A DNA stretch of 64,000 nucleotides, taken from NCBI GenBank assembly GCA_014529385.2, contig CM043958.1:121614817-121678816 (forward strand), in the 5' to 3' direction. Shown here in pieces: positions 33,301 to 48,217 of the stretch (its first letter is position 1; each line of letters opens with the position of its first letter). The stretch is from Adiantum capillus-veneris (Eukaryota; Streptophyta; Polypodiopsida; Polypodiales; Pteridaceae). The translations under genes were made by a program, and so were the position numbers. The notes under the pieces were generated by a model that saw nothing but the letters and a program-made list of their open reading frames with translations, was not told the origin of the DNA and searched no databases.

Positions 33301-35636
33301 AATTCCACCCAAGATGATGTTTGGTATGTGGATTCAGGTGCCTCTAATCACATGACGTCTCGTGGAGAGTGGTTTAGAGATATGCACAAACCAGATGTGT
33401 CAGGCTATGCGCAGACAGGTAGGGGACATACCTCTAAATACGAAGAGTGGGAAATCAAAGTACTTAGCAAATGTACTTCATGTCCCAAACATTACAAAGA
33501 ATCTTGTTTCTGTTGGAGGTTCGCTTCAATCCAAATGGTTGTTATGTAGAAGATTTCCAGAATGGCTGTAAGCTGATCACAGAGGGCAAATGTGTGGGCA
33601 GAATGTTTACGCTAAATGTAGACATGCCTGAGGTAAAAGTTGCATTATTTGCACAGGGCACAGGTGTTGTGGCTGATGTTGACATTTTGCACAAATGCAT
33701 TGGCCATGTCAATGAGCAGAGATTGCGCAGCATGCAATCAAAACAGATTGTAAAAGGTTTGCCCAAATTCAAGGTGGATGGTATGCATAAAGTGTGTGCA
33801 GCATGCCAGTTTGAAAAACAGTCAAAGGGCTCATTTCCACATGAGCGCAATGTATGTAAAAAGCCACTTGAGGTGGTGCACACAGATGTTTGGGGTCCAA
33901 CCGATACTGCAAGTATACATGGTTGCAGGTATTATGTCTCTTTCATTGATGACCATACAAGGAAAGTATGGGTCTACTTCATGCGTAACAAAAGTGAAGT
34001 GTTTGGTCACTTTCAAGACTTCAAAGTCATGATTGAGAAGGAGACAGATATGCAAATCAAGACATTGAGGTCAGATGGAGGGGGAGAGTACTTCTCCAAT
34101 GATTTTTCAGATTTTCTGCGAATGCATGGTATACGCATGCAGTTTACATGCAGATATACTCCACAACAGAATGGGGTCGCAGAAAGGAAAAATAGGCACA
34201 TTGCAGAGGTTGCACGTGCATTGATGAATGAGAAGAACATGCCTCATCATTTCTGGGCTGAAGCCGTAAATACAGTTGTGTACATTATGAACAGGACACC
34301 TACAGCTGCGGTGCATGATGTAACACCTGAGGAAAAGTTTACAGGTACAAAGCCTGATTTGGCACACTTGAAAGTGTTTGGTTGCATAGCTTACGTGCAT
34401 GTACCAGATGAGTTGCGTAGGAAATTGGATCCTAAAGTAGAGAAATGTATTCTTGTGGGATATTCCCTTGAACAAAAGGGGTACAGGTGCTACAATCCTA
34501 CTACACGAGAATTACGAGTGAGCAGAGATGTAGTCTTTGATGAGATGAGCAGCTGGTACAGTAATGCACATGGCACTATTGGGGTTGATGTAAAAGATGA
34601 TGTGGTTGTACAAAATGTGAGGCCACATTCACAGGTTTTGAGTGGACCACAAGAGTCCTCTTCTCGTGGCTCTGTTGAGAAACCATGGAATGGTAGACTA
34701 CGTACGCAGGTTACTCCACCAACAGGTACAGGGAATGTATCACGAAAAGGAAAGGAAAAGGTTGATGAACCTCCCTTTATGGTTGATGCATCATCAGGTT
34801 TTTCACATGTAGACATGGATTCAAATGGTTCTGAACAAAGTCTTGATGAGGAATTTGGAATTCCGGCTGTCATGACACCTGGTGTAAGGAAAGTACAAGA
34901 AGATGCTAGAGGGCAAAGGAGTGACCCAGGACCGCGCAAATCTAATAGAGTCAGAAATCCAGTTCAGAAATTGACTTATGATGGGTATCTAGCGTATCAC
35001 CAAGCCTACATGGCTAAGGTGATACAGGATGTGGAGCCCACATGTTTTGAGGATGCAGTTGGAAATGTGCATTGGGATGATGCAATGAATGAAGAGACGG
35101 CTGCATTGGAAGCAAACGACACATGGGAGTTGGTGCCATTGCCAAGTGGCAAGAAAGCTATTGGCTGTAAATGGGTGTATAAAACCAAGCATAAGGCTGA
35201 TGGTAACATTGAGAGTCACAAGGCAAGGCTGGTCGCAAAGGGTTATGCACAGACGTATGGCATAGACTATGAGGAGACCTTTGCTCCAGTGGCAAAGATG
35301 ACGACTGTGAGAGCTGTCATAGCAGTGGCTGCATCTAGAGGATGGATTATGCATCAAATGGATGTAAAGAATGCCTTCTTGAATGGTGAGTTGCAAGAGG
35401 AAGTGTATATGGATCAGCCACCTGGTTATGTCGATCCAGGTTACCCAGATTATGTATGCAGACATTTCAAAGCTTTGTATGGTTTGAAGCAGGGCTTTAG
35501 AGCATGGTATGACAGGATTGCCAAGTATCTTGTCAGTATTGGTTTTAGGAGAGCTCATGCTGATCATTCACTCTATGTTCGTGAGAGTGAGTACGTGAGA
35601 GTGATGTGGGGATTGTGGTCATTACCATATATGTAG
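33301..35636 (+). pseudogene. Copia protease, integrase and RT N-terminal half
   Basis: Protease: 'WYVDSGASNHMTS' carries the D-S-G-A active site, but the domain then crosses two frameshifts and a likely short deletion (33410-33530). Integrase (frame 33471-35636): zinc-binding His/His in 'LHKCIGHVNEQRL' and Cys in 'CAACQF'; catalytic Asp in 'VVHTDVWGP', Asp in 'LRSDGGGEY' and Glu in 'QQNGVAERKNR', all present. The variable linker is acidic/Ser-rich. RT starts at 'WELVPLPSGKKAIGCKWVYK' and runs through 'KARLVAKGYAQ' and 'MDVKNAFLNGELQEEVYM' to a frameshift near 35600, just before the catalytic box. Confidence 0.95.
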
Positions 35637-36616
35637 ATGACCTTATTATTGTTGGTGACAATGCTATGGAGATTGACCATGTGAAGGGTCTTCTCAAACA
35701 GGAGTTTGAAATGAAAGATTTAGGCGAGTTGCGCTACTTTCTTGGCATTGAGGTGATCAGGACTCCAGAGGGTGTATGGCTATCACAGAGACAATATGCT
35801 TTGGACAAGTTGTCAAAGTATGGTATGGCTGATTGTAAGCCAATTTCTATTCCCTTGGATGTGAATGCAAAGCTGAGTGCAGAGAAGGGTGATGTTGTTG
35901 AGGATGTCAATATGTACAGGAAGATTGTGGGTAGTCTAATCTACTTGACTATCACGAGGCCAGACTTGAGCTACATAGTAGGCTTGGAGAGTCAGTTCAT
36001 GCAGCTTCCGAGGAAGCCACATTTGGATGGAGTACGACGCACACTTAGGTATGTGCAAGGTACTCTTGACTACGCATTGTTCTATGCAGCAAATGCACCA
36101 TTAGCATTGTATGGGTATACAAATGCAGATTGGGCAGGTAGCATTGTTGATAGGAGATCTACGAGTGGCTTCATGTTCTCTTTTGGGAGTGCTGCTGTTA
36201 CTTGGAGCAGCAAAAAGCAGCCTACGGTTGCTTTATCGAGCACAGAGGCCGAGTACAGAGGTGCAGCAGTTGCGGCGTGCGAGGTAGCTTGGCTACACAC
36301 ATTACTTGAGGACTTGGGAGTGCAGGTGGACCAGTAGATTTTCATCCATTGTGACAACCTCAGCAGCATGCAGTTGGCTAGGAACCCAGTGTTCCATGCC
36401 AGGACCAAACACATAGAGGTCCATTACCACTACATTCGAGAGAGAGTGTTGGCTGGCGACATCGACTTGGTCTACGTCAGCACAGAGGAGCAGATAGCGG
36501 ATATCTTTACCAAGGCCCTCGGAGCTGAGAAGCTTCGACGTTTCCGGACTATGCTTGGACTCTGCGACATGCAGAGCTCGAGGGGGAGTGTTGAGATGTC
36601 GAGCTCTACACCTTGA
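35606..36616 (+). pseudogene. Copia RT C-terminal half and RNase H
   Basis: The frame opens with 'ITIYVDDLIIVG', the RT catalytic box with both Asp, then 'MKDLGELRYFLGIEV'. RNase H: 'GYTNADWAG' has Asn where the first catalytic Asp is expected, while 'SSTEAEYRG' keeps the Glu. A TAG at 36335-36337 interrupts the frame where Gln is expected, and it then continues ('HCDNLSSMQLARNPVFH', 'KHIEVHYHYIRERV', 'EEQIADIFTKALG') to a stop at 36614-36616, inside the 3' LTR. The frame and catalytic box agree with copia RT/RNase H that copies RNA to DNA and removes the RNA strand. Confidence 0.95.
36581..36588 (+). other. Polypurine tract of the copia element
   Basis: AGGGGGAG immediately before the TGTTGAG of the 3' LTR. 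Confidence 0.85.
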
Positions 36617-36911
36617 GCTGGCATCCACTATGGGTCTTGGCCGCTTACGACATTTACTCACTGGCGCGTTAGGTGACCGACATGGAGGATCTTTGCCAGT
36701 GATTCTACAGCTAGACTACACTTATAGTGCCAGCCTAGTACGCTTCTAGCGAGTTCACACTTAGTGACCGCATGTACATATGTGCTACTTTTCAGCTTTA
36801 GCATTTAGTCATTTTTGTACTCTCTTTTCTGTGAAGAAGAAGAAGAAGCTTTCCATCTCTGTGTGCTTTGTGCTTGTCTTGTGTAGCTCTCTTGCATCCT
36901 CATTCTTTACA
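36589..36911 (+). repeat. 3' LTR of the copia element
   Basis: 323 bp, aligned without gaps to the 5' copy. Differences I see are five transitions, all in the first ~130 bp. Confidence 0.97.
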
Positions 36912-37695
<784 letters not shown>

Positions 37696-37696
37696 A

Positions 37697-37950
37697 TGGG
37701 TCCTAAAATCTTAAGGTGATGGAGAACTCTAGTCCTAGATGCTAGTAGAAATTTACTCATTTAAGTTAAATTAAAGCTTGCAATGGCTTTGATCTACAAA
37801 GAGGAAAAAGGTTTTGAATTACAAATCAGGAATCTAGAGAGCACAATGCACACAACTCAAATCTAGCTTGAGTTTACATTTGATCTGACACTCAGATGTA
37901 AAGGCCATTGAGATCATCTTACAATTATCAATGTCTATGGAGTTATGAGT
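37697..37950 (+). repeat. Dispersed repeat, copy 2
   Basis: Aligns with 24299-24530 (CCTAAAATCTTAAGGT..., GCTTTGAT.TACAAAGA, ATGTAAAGGCCATTGA). This copy abuts the (TA)n array, the other a (TG)n run, so the family may sit next to dinucleotide repeats. Confidence 0.75.
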
Positions 37951-38850
37951 ACTGCATATGTAAACTAGTATGCGACCACATAAATATGGCTACTGGGTTG
38001 GAAGAACACTCCCAATAATGTGTCACATTAGATGATTAAATTATATTCCCTCGACAGCTTGGAATATAGTGATGGTTGGAGGCTATAACTGTGCGAGGCA
38101 ATGTAACCTCCATATGACTATGTGGGTGATGGTTATGGAGGGAGGTGTTGCACATGATATATTTGAATTTTGCCCACGATTCTTACGACTAAGACCATTG
38201 AATATGAACAAAATATGTTACCATATCCCACTGGGTGTCCAATACACATGGTCCAAATCCTCTTGTATGCAAAAAGTCTTTATATTGGACCTATTTGTCT
38301 TCACACGGAGGGTAAGCACATGTTTTGCTTACCCACACTACACAAGGCCATATACTCTATGCCGGCCAGTAACCTAGGATATTGTTGCGAAGCAGCAAGA
38401 GAGCTTTAATATGAGAAAAAGAGGAGGGGCGAATGTTCACTAGATATATAGTGAGACGAGAGAGTATAATATTGCTCACTGTCATTAGGTTGTATTAAAA
38501 AAACACTATTACAAAAAACTTGGCACATTTACATATGAGAAATTGTATAGCTAAATTGACTAACTTCGAAGGTTTTTACATTAAATTTTTGTGAGTTTTG
38601 TAAAATTTATTATAAGGGCCAGATAGTATTGTTATTAGATAGATGCTAAAAAAGCGCAATGGCGGAGAGAGCTCAGCCCTGGATCCAGACAACTTGCAGC
38701 TTGGTGGCACCCTGCACGACGCATCCGGGCCCATAGATTTGCATGACACTACTGGGCCTTCGCAGTTCTGCTGGTTGTGCACGGAGGTGGTTCTGCTGGT
38801 GGTGGTGGTGGTGCGGAGGCTGTGACTACTACCTAGTAAAGGCTGTGGAT
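37951..38850. other. No recognisable gene
   Basis: Overlapping chance frames (e.g. 38170-38409) with no motif I recognise. GGTGGT-rich DNA at 38780-38815. Confidence 0.35.
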
Positions 38851-38859
38851 TAATCAGAG

Positions 38860-41180
<2,321 letters not shown>

Positions 41181-41189
41181 GCTAGTAAT

Positions 41190-41977
41190 AGCTCCTAGTA
41201 ATTGTGGTGTTGGTGCTCGGAGAAGAGCCGCGCCATTTATATAATGCATGCCATGGACGTTGTGTGACATATGTAAGTCTCTCTATTCAAACTCTACAAT
41301 GCGTGCTTCCTATTTCTTGTCAAGAGCAGGTGATTTTTTTTGTGCCAAGTGGCAAAAGTGGGAGGACCGTGGACAAGGTTGTGGCGCTGCACCTTAGTTT
41401 TCTTCTTATTCTTCTTCTTCAATTAAGCAAGCACTTTTCAAACTAGCATTTTTGGCCAAATGATTTTTTAATGGACTTACATTTGAACTTTTCACCTAAA
41501 AACCTTGAAACTTGAGCAAGGCATTTTTCAAAACAATCAACGGTTTTTGTCATTTAACTCTATTTTCCTTGATTTTCCCAGCGGATTTTCTCCTTCTCCC
41601 CCTTCCTTCAATCGAGTGTTTTGATTTTTCAACCAGCTCATGGCGGCTAAGCTGAGGCACCACTTCCCGAACATTGCTCAAATCCTTCTTGCAAAAATTT
41701 GAGGTGGCCATTCCTTGATTTGAACTAGTTATGGATAAAGTGACGACCCTACCTTTCTCTAAGCCCTCGTTCATAAGGGGCCTCTCAACAACAAGATTGC
41801 TTTTTACCAGTCACCGCTAGCTGCCATCCTAGTGACCATTTGAGGCGTACTTGCCCTGCTTAGTTGCAAAGAATTTCTTCACTTTACCACCACTTGTTTG
41901 CAATTCTTCCAAGTGCACATGGGCAAGGTTTCTCACAACTAGGAGTCCTCAAAATTTAAACTAGTTCATAAAAAAAG

Positions 41978-42054
<77 letters not shown>

Positions 42055-43415
42055 TGAGTGGTAACTTTTGCTTCTACATTCCACTACTAGGGCAAGCTTG
42101 TAATCTACCCTTCTCCTAGAATGAAAAAGCCTCTGGATGGCCATAGGGGAAACTTTCAAATAAGGAACATCAGGCTTCGACTCAAGCAAGCCTCCACATA
42201 TGTTTAGTAGCATCTTGCACAACAATGAACAAGGTGAATAATCACGGTATAATGGCTTGCAAAAGGGAGTGCTATTAGAGGGATACTTGGTTGTGGCTAT
42301 GTCTTTGTAGGAAAAGGTAGCTAATAATGGATTTTTTCTGTGGTGAAATTCAAGTGTGAGAGGTGTTGACTGTTTTTTTTTTTTTTTTGCATGAGAAAAA
42401 TAGTCTATGGTAGCTTTTGTTGTGTCTAGGTGAGGCATGAAGATTAACCAGCCAAAATTTACAATTATTGAATGACTAAGGCAAAGCCTATCGGATTTGC
42501 TTCTCTCTTATCAATTTAAAATGATGCTAAGTTTTTGATAATTACTATCATGGAAAGTCATTTGACTACTGCATGCTCTTCTCCACCCAGCCACCTTCTC
42601 TTTTAGCTGGCCCCTGGAACTATATTTTAGAGTTGATGCAGATGTACATGATGTATAATGTATTTGATGTGGAAAGGGCTTATAACAAAGAGGCTAGATG
42701 TATGCCTACTATGGTTTCTCCATCATTTACATGATAGTAAACTGGATGCACCTATCTCTAGTCTTACTCATTAAGGTTCTTGCCATGCAACATATGCATC
42801 ATATTGTTATACTTTGGTGGTTTTTAGTTTATGTGGTAATGAGGAATCTTTTTCTTCTAATGAAGCATAGAATCCAAAAAATTGTATGCTGCAATGCAGA
42901 CAAAATATGATGTAGTTATAGAAAATGAAATGTAGACTTTATGTGATTTGCCTCCTAGACATAAAACCATTTCTACAAAGTGGGTTTACAAGTTAAAACA
43001 GAAGCTAGATGGTGAGATTGATCATTACAAGGGGAGACTTGTTGCAAAAGGTTATGCACAACAGAAAGACATTGACTACGAAGAGACTTTTACTCCCACT
43101 TTTTGTATGACTATTGTTTGTTTCCTATGTGTATTGACAACTTATTTTGGTTGGAATGTACATCAATACAACATTGCTACCGATTTCTTTGATGGTGATA
43201 TATTTGAGGAGGTATATTAACGCATCCTCACAGTTTTGTTAAGAAAGGACAATAAAAGAAAGTGTGTAGATGCAAGAAAGCTCTATATGGGTTGAATCAG
43301 TCTCCCTGTGCTTGGTATGCAAAAGATGTCACTCATTTGATTTATCAAGTCCTTGGTTACAATCCTCTTGAAAGCACTTTGTATGTCAAATGTAAGGGTG
43401 ATGTATATCTCAATA
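41190..43415 (+). repeat. Composite ~2.3-kb repeat, copy 2
   Basis: Same order as copy 1, with its own (CT)n tract (~41980-42051). It ends where Ty3 element B begins. Divergence between copies is moderate, so the duplication is not recent. Confidence 0.85.
42830..43415 (+). pseudogene. Ty1/copia RT fragment in copy 2
   Basis: 'TKWVYKLKQKLDGEIDHYKG' and 'RLVAKGYAQQKDIDYEETF', then after a TAA the motif 'KKALYGLNQSPCAWYAKDV'. It carries the same TAG as copy 1 at the Trp position ('EM*TLCDLPP'). It is slightly better preserved than copy 1 and stops before the YVDD box. Confidence 0.9.
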
Positions 43416-43439
43416 ACTTCGTACCCATGGGATTCTCCA

Positions 43440-44466
43440 AACTCCCCAAGAAGAGAGAGTACTTAGGAAGTCTCTTGGTGAGACTTCCATAAGAAGACTT
43501 TCTCCGGTGAGAGAAGAGGACAAACCCTATGAAAGAGAAAGAAGTGAGTCTCCAAAACCTTCAAAAGATGTGGCTCCATGACGACGGCAACCACGAAGAT
43601 CTCCAACTCCTTCTAAGTGGAAAAGAGCACCGCATAGTCCCTCTCCTTGAAATCCCAAGAAGGAAGAGAGGAATCAAAGGAAGAAAAAGGAGATAAATAT
43701 GTCAGTCTCTTCTCCATCTTCATCACCTTATTCCCTAGAGAGAAAGAGGTCACCCTCTTCTTCATCCTCATCACCTTCTTCTTCTTCCGATGAAAGTAGT
43801 GGCTTATCCCCTAAAGAGCCTAGAACGAGAGGGCATTGGCAGTCTTATGCCGCTTGGAAAAAGTCCAGCAAGCTCATGAACTTTAAGGAGGGAGGAAAGA
43901 ACGTTTCTTTTCTCACCTATGATGGCACCTTTGGTGCTACGGACAAAGTCTTGGCATTTATCTAGCAATTTGATGCGGCCTTTGGAGATGAGGGCTTCAC
44001 ATAGTCCTCTAAGCTACGACATGTAGCTATGCATTTTCAAAAGTCTGCTAGACAATGGTGAGCTAGTCTACAAGAGCTAAGGTGAACTCCCAGGACGTGG
44101 AAATCTATCTGAAGATATGGCCAAATATGTTAATTCTCAAAGGCCTTGGACCATCTCTGCGACATACATCATAGTATGGTTTCTTCACAAATCAATTTCC
44201 AACAAGGTGCTAAGAGGAATTCTAAGCCCATCGAAACTAAAGACCAAAATGAGCCTAAAGAGAAGAAAAATGCTCAAAATTACTGTAAGGGCAACTCTAT
44301 CAACAAGAACAAAAAATCTTAGGAGAAAGGAGTCTATAATGGTAAGAATAGACTCTCCCCTGAAGAGCTAGAGCATTTTTGCAAAGTGCTTCAAGTGCGG
44401 GGAGCAAGAACATGGCTATCGCACTTGCCCCCAAATAAATTTATGCAATGAGCCACCTAGAGCTTC
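43440..44466 (+). pseudogene. Gag of element B
   Basis: An Arg/Ser/Pro-rich N-terminal region in changing frames (43470-43700), a poly-Ser stretch ('SPSSSSSSPSSSSDE'), then a gag-like domain ('GKNVSFLTYDGTFGATDKVL') interrupted by TAGs at ~43963 (fits Gln) and after 'FT'. A CX2CX4HX4C knuckle ('CFKCGEQEHGYRTC') lies at ~44390-44430. Frameshifts prevent expression. Confidence 0.8.
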
Positions 44467-44467
44467 T

Positions 44468-45109
44468 ATGATTGAAACTCCAAAAGGGGATGCCCATTGC
44501 AAAGGATGTCCCCTTTTCTATGCTTGGGGAAAGGTGAGAGACCATGATGCCTTTATCCTTTTTGACCCTGGCTCAACTCACAACTTTATATCAACGAAAT
44601 TGGCTACCAAGTTAGGCATACAAGCTTTTGAGATGGGAGATACTATGACTGCCAATGGGGCTTTCAAGGGACAAAACGCCTTCGTTACTCCCTTGATTGG
44701 GAAAATGAGGCTTCATGTCCAAAACTACATTGACAAAGAGGACTTTTTCATCTTCCTTCGCCAACATGAGGATGTTATCCTAGGGGCACCATGGTTCCAT
44801 CGCATGACTGCCAATATGAAGTTCCCTGAAAGGAGAATATATTTCAACTACAGGGAAAATAACATGTACATAGATGCTAATGAGTTGGGTAACACCATAC
44901 CCCTTGTAAATACGTTTGCTTTTGATAAGTCAATGAAAAGCTCAATTTCTATGTACATGATTTTTGTTAAGGAATCCCTAAGTTATCCTAATGTTTTACT
45001 AGATAAAAATGATCACAATAAAGAGGAAATAGAGTTGTCTACTTTCCTAAGTAAATTCCAAGATGCTTTTATTGATGATATCCCTAATAGGGAGCTACCT
45101 CCAAAATGA
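44468..45109 (+). pseudogene. Retropepsin and protease-RT linker of element B
   Basis: Open frame of 213 codons. 'AFILFDPGSTHNFIS' is the protease active site, with Pro where D-S/T-G-S is normal, so activity is doubtful. 'VILGAPWFHRM' is the ILG..WL turn of the family. The C-terminal 50 residues are the acidic linker leading to RT ('FLSKFQDAFIDDIP'); a TGA-type stop region separates it from the RT frame. Confidence 0.88.
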
Positions 45110-46020
45110 GGGGATGAGGATCATGCAATAGAGCTTCTACCAAGAAGCTCAATGCCTAATAGTAATAAGCCTCCTTATCAAGTTTCACAAGCTCAACAAG
45201 AGGAGATCATGAGGCAAGTTCATGAACTAGTAGAAGAGGAAAGTGTGAGGCCTAGATCTTCACCATTTTGTTCACCAATCCTCTTAGTCCAAAGGAAAGA
45301 CGACACATATAATATGTATGTTGACTATAGAGCATTAAATAGAATCACTATAAAAAATAGATTTCCCATGCCACGGGTAGAAGATCTATTTGATAAATTA
45401 CAAGGGTCTACCTACTTCAATAGGATTGACCTTAAAAGTGGCTATCATCAGATAAGGGTAGTCAATGAGGATATTATAAAGACCGCTTTTTGCACGACAT
45501 TTGGTCTTTATGAATTATATCTTGTCATGCCTTTTGGCTTGACAAATGCTCCACACACATTCAACCGCTTAATGGAGAAAATCTTTGGGCCCTATTGCAA
45601 GTTTACTGGAGTATTCTTTGATATCATTGTCTACTCCAATTCTATCGAGGAGTATAAGAAACACTTCCTCTGGTAATCTTCCAAGTTCTAAGAGAGAATA
45701 AACTTTTCATTGATCAAAAGAAAAGTGAAATTTTCCTAAAAGAGATTCAATATTTAGGTCACATTATCTCTCAATACGGCATCCGAATGGATCCAACAAA
45801 GCTAGAGGTAATAAAAGGATGGCCTAATCCAAGGAGTCTACACGAGCTACAAAGCTTTATTGGTATGCGTGCATACTATAAAAGCTTTGCGTGCATCTAT
45901 AGTATGCGTGCATACTATAGATGCTTCATAGAGAAATTCTCTCTAATAGCGGGACCATTACATGACTTGATGAAAAAGAACGTTAGGTATACATGGACTG
46001 CAAAATAGCAAAATGATTTT
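45110..46020 (+). pseudogene. Reverse transcriptase of element B, catalytic box damaged
   Basis: Frame 45152-45676: 'ILLVQRKDDTYNMYVDYRAL', 'RIDLKSGYHQIRV', 'MPFGLTNAPHTFN'. At the catalytic site the text reads G-V-F-F-D-I-I-V-Y-S (Asp at 45620-45622), one Asp short of FxDD, consistent with loss of one codon, so RT should be dead. After a frameshift at ~45676 the thumb continues ('FLKEIQYLGHIIS', 'HELQSFIGMRAYY'), with a 39-bp direct duplication of the GCGTGCATACTATA stretch (45875-45915). Confidence 0.93.
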
Positions 46021-47858
46021 GCCAGCTCAAAGAGAAGCTTATCTCTCAACCTGTGTTTACATTTCCTGATCTCTTAACGCCATTTGAAGTCCAGTGTGAT
46101 GCTTGTGGCGACTGCCCTGGAGCAGTTTTGCTTCAAGAAGGGCATGCCATAGCATAGAGAGTCAAAGACTCAACTCTGATGAGCGATATTGGGCATATAT
46201 GAAAAGGAGCTACTAGCTATTCTACATGCCCTAGACTCATGGAAGCACTATATTTTGGGGACTCCATTCATCCTACGCATAGATCACCAAAGCCTCAAGT
46301 ATTTTATGATGCAAACCAAGCTCTCCAACAAACAAATGAGGTGGGCGATGCACTATCACAATGGCCAAGAGCAAATGCGGTATCTATTAACAACTCACAA
46401 TGATCTATCTTTTATGATAGATGAGTATGTTATTGAGCCCGATTTCAAGGATTTCATTTCAGCCCTTGCCTTAGGGAAGAAAGAGGAACCATTCATCTTG
46501 TAGGATAGTTATCTCCTCTATGGCAATAGACTATGTGTTACTAACTCACTTTGTGAGAAGTAATGTATTAATCCCATGCTCTTCTTTATGCAGGGCCTAG
46601 AGGGATTCAACCTACTCTTCTAGGATTCGAGACCTCCTCCTATTGGGCCACTATGAAATTAGACATACAAGAGTATGTTTCAAAATGCGTGGTATGCCAA
46701 AAGACAAAGTATGATAAGCAACTCGGATTATTCCAGCCATTGCCAATTCCTAATTCATTGTGAGAGAGCATATCCATTGATTTTATCTTTGGATTTCCCA
46801 AGTCTATCCATGGGAATATAGGAATATGGACAATAGTAGATAGTTTTAGCAAACAAGAATATTTTATACTTGTCAAAAATACTATTAAGGCACACCAAAT
46901 GGCAACCCTCTTCATATCTCAGATTTCAAATACCATGGCTTGCCAATATGTTTAGTCTTGGATAGAGATCCTAGAATGACCAGTAATTTTTGGAAGGGTC
47001 TCTTTGAGAAGCTAGGCACAAGGTTAAATTTCTCTTCGTCCTATCACCCACAAACAAATGGCCAAAGTGAGATAGCTAACCTTACAATACTAGATCTACT
47101 AAAAACCTATGTCACAGAAGTAGACCAATGCTCACAATCGGAGAAATACTTACCCCTTGTAGAGTATACGTACAATAACACCGTACACATTTCTACAAGG
47201 AAGGCACCTTTTGAGGTCATAGAGGAAGATCTAAAAGTCACTTTCTACTTAAGGTACATGGGAAGATCTTGGCTTATGATGAGTATAGCTGAGATCTACA
47301 CGAATCTTTTTGAAAGATCAAAGACTCGCTATATCCCACTCACAGAAAAGGCAAAAGGCTGCCTCTAATAAGCATAGAAGAGCCTTAACTTTTAAGGAAA
47401 TTGATTGGGTCTTACTAAAATTTACCAAGGCTTGTTTAAGGAAAAATATGAGCAAGAATCCTACGGGCCACCAGAAGTATTGTGCTAAATTAGCAAAAAG
47501 ATATTATGGTCCTTTTAAAATATTTAAGCCAATCAACGAGATGGCTTATCAATTAAAGTTTCCCAATCATTGGCTCATACATAATTCTTTTCATGTGAGC
47601 CTACTTAAGCCTTACAAAGGAGATCCACCACCAAAACCAACAAATGAAGACCCCCAAAAATTGAGGATCAAGAAGAGGTGCTCCAGCCGGAATTCATCCT
47701 TCAACATGAAGACAAGATGCTAAGACATGGTAAGATTATCCAAGTATTTCTTAGTAAATTCAAGAATCATTTTTTTGAAGATGCTAGATGGATGCAAGGA
47801 ACACTGCTTAAGGATAATATGAACCTTGCCAATGCTTACAATGATACAATAGAGTAAG
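46021..47858 (+). pseudogene. RNase H, integrase and chromodomain-like tail of element B
   Basis: RNase H: 'FEVQCDACGDCPGAVLLQEG', 'YEKELLAILHALDSW', 'LRIDHQSLKYFMMQ'. Integrase: 'CVVCQKTKYDKQL' (Cys pair of the zinc module), 'ISIDFIFGFPKS' (first Asp), 'VLDRDPRMTSNFW' (second Asp), 'QTNGQSEIANLT' (Glu), so all three catalytic residues are present. The C-terminal region in frame 47310-47723 ends '[13 protein letters not shown]'; after a frameshift the tail ('FFEDARWMQG', 'NLANAYND') ends at TAA 47856-47858. A TGA near 46761 replaces a likely Trp codon, and several frameshifts exist. Confidence 0.92.
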
Positions 47859-48217
47859 AAAATGTAAATTCCTTTTGAATAAACAATTTTTTTGTCTTAT
47901 AAGACTTCCTCTCTTTCTTTGTGCACAAATTTAAAAGTATGCATACCTAGGATCATGTTTGTGGCAACAACGATGTCTCCCAAGCAGCAAGTAGAATTTC
48001 TCACTCTACTCTTGGAAGTATGATATGAACTCACAAGCAGACATGCTTGCAGCATCTGAGTCTTTCAAGCACCAAATGGATCACTCGTCCATTCTGGAAA
48101 GATGTCGTAGGGAAGAAAGTGATCCTTTACCCGCTAGGAAACCATGGACTAATGATTAGGCTTTACCTTCTCTACCTCATAGTTGAGGACAACTATGATT
48201 TCAAGAGAGAATTAATG
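47859..48217 (+). other. 3' untranslated region of element B
   Basis: Aligns with 975-1329 of element A. Ends with the purine stretch AAGAGAGAA before TGTCATAA. Confidence 0.6.

Larger units (their letters stand above)
31605..36911 (+). mobile_element. Ty1/copia retrotransposon, complete ends (5,307 bp)
   Basis: 323-bp LTRs (31605-31927, 36589-36911) start TGTTGAG and end TTTACA. Flanking TATAC (31600-31604 and 36912-36916) is a 5-bp target duplication. Primer site and polypurine tract are in place, and the domain order gag-protease-integrase-RT-RNase H is that of Ty1/copia. I count five differences, all transitions, between the LTRs (~1.5%), so the insertion is fairly young. A tandem duplication, frameshifts and a TAG make it non-autonomous. 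Confidence 0.97.
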
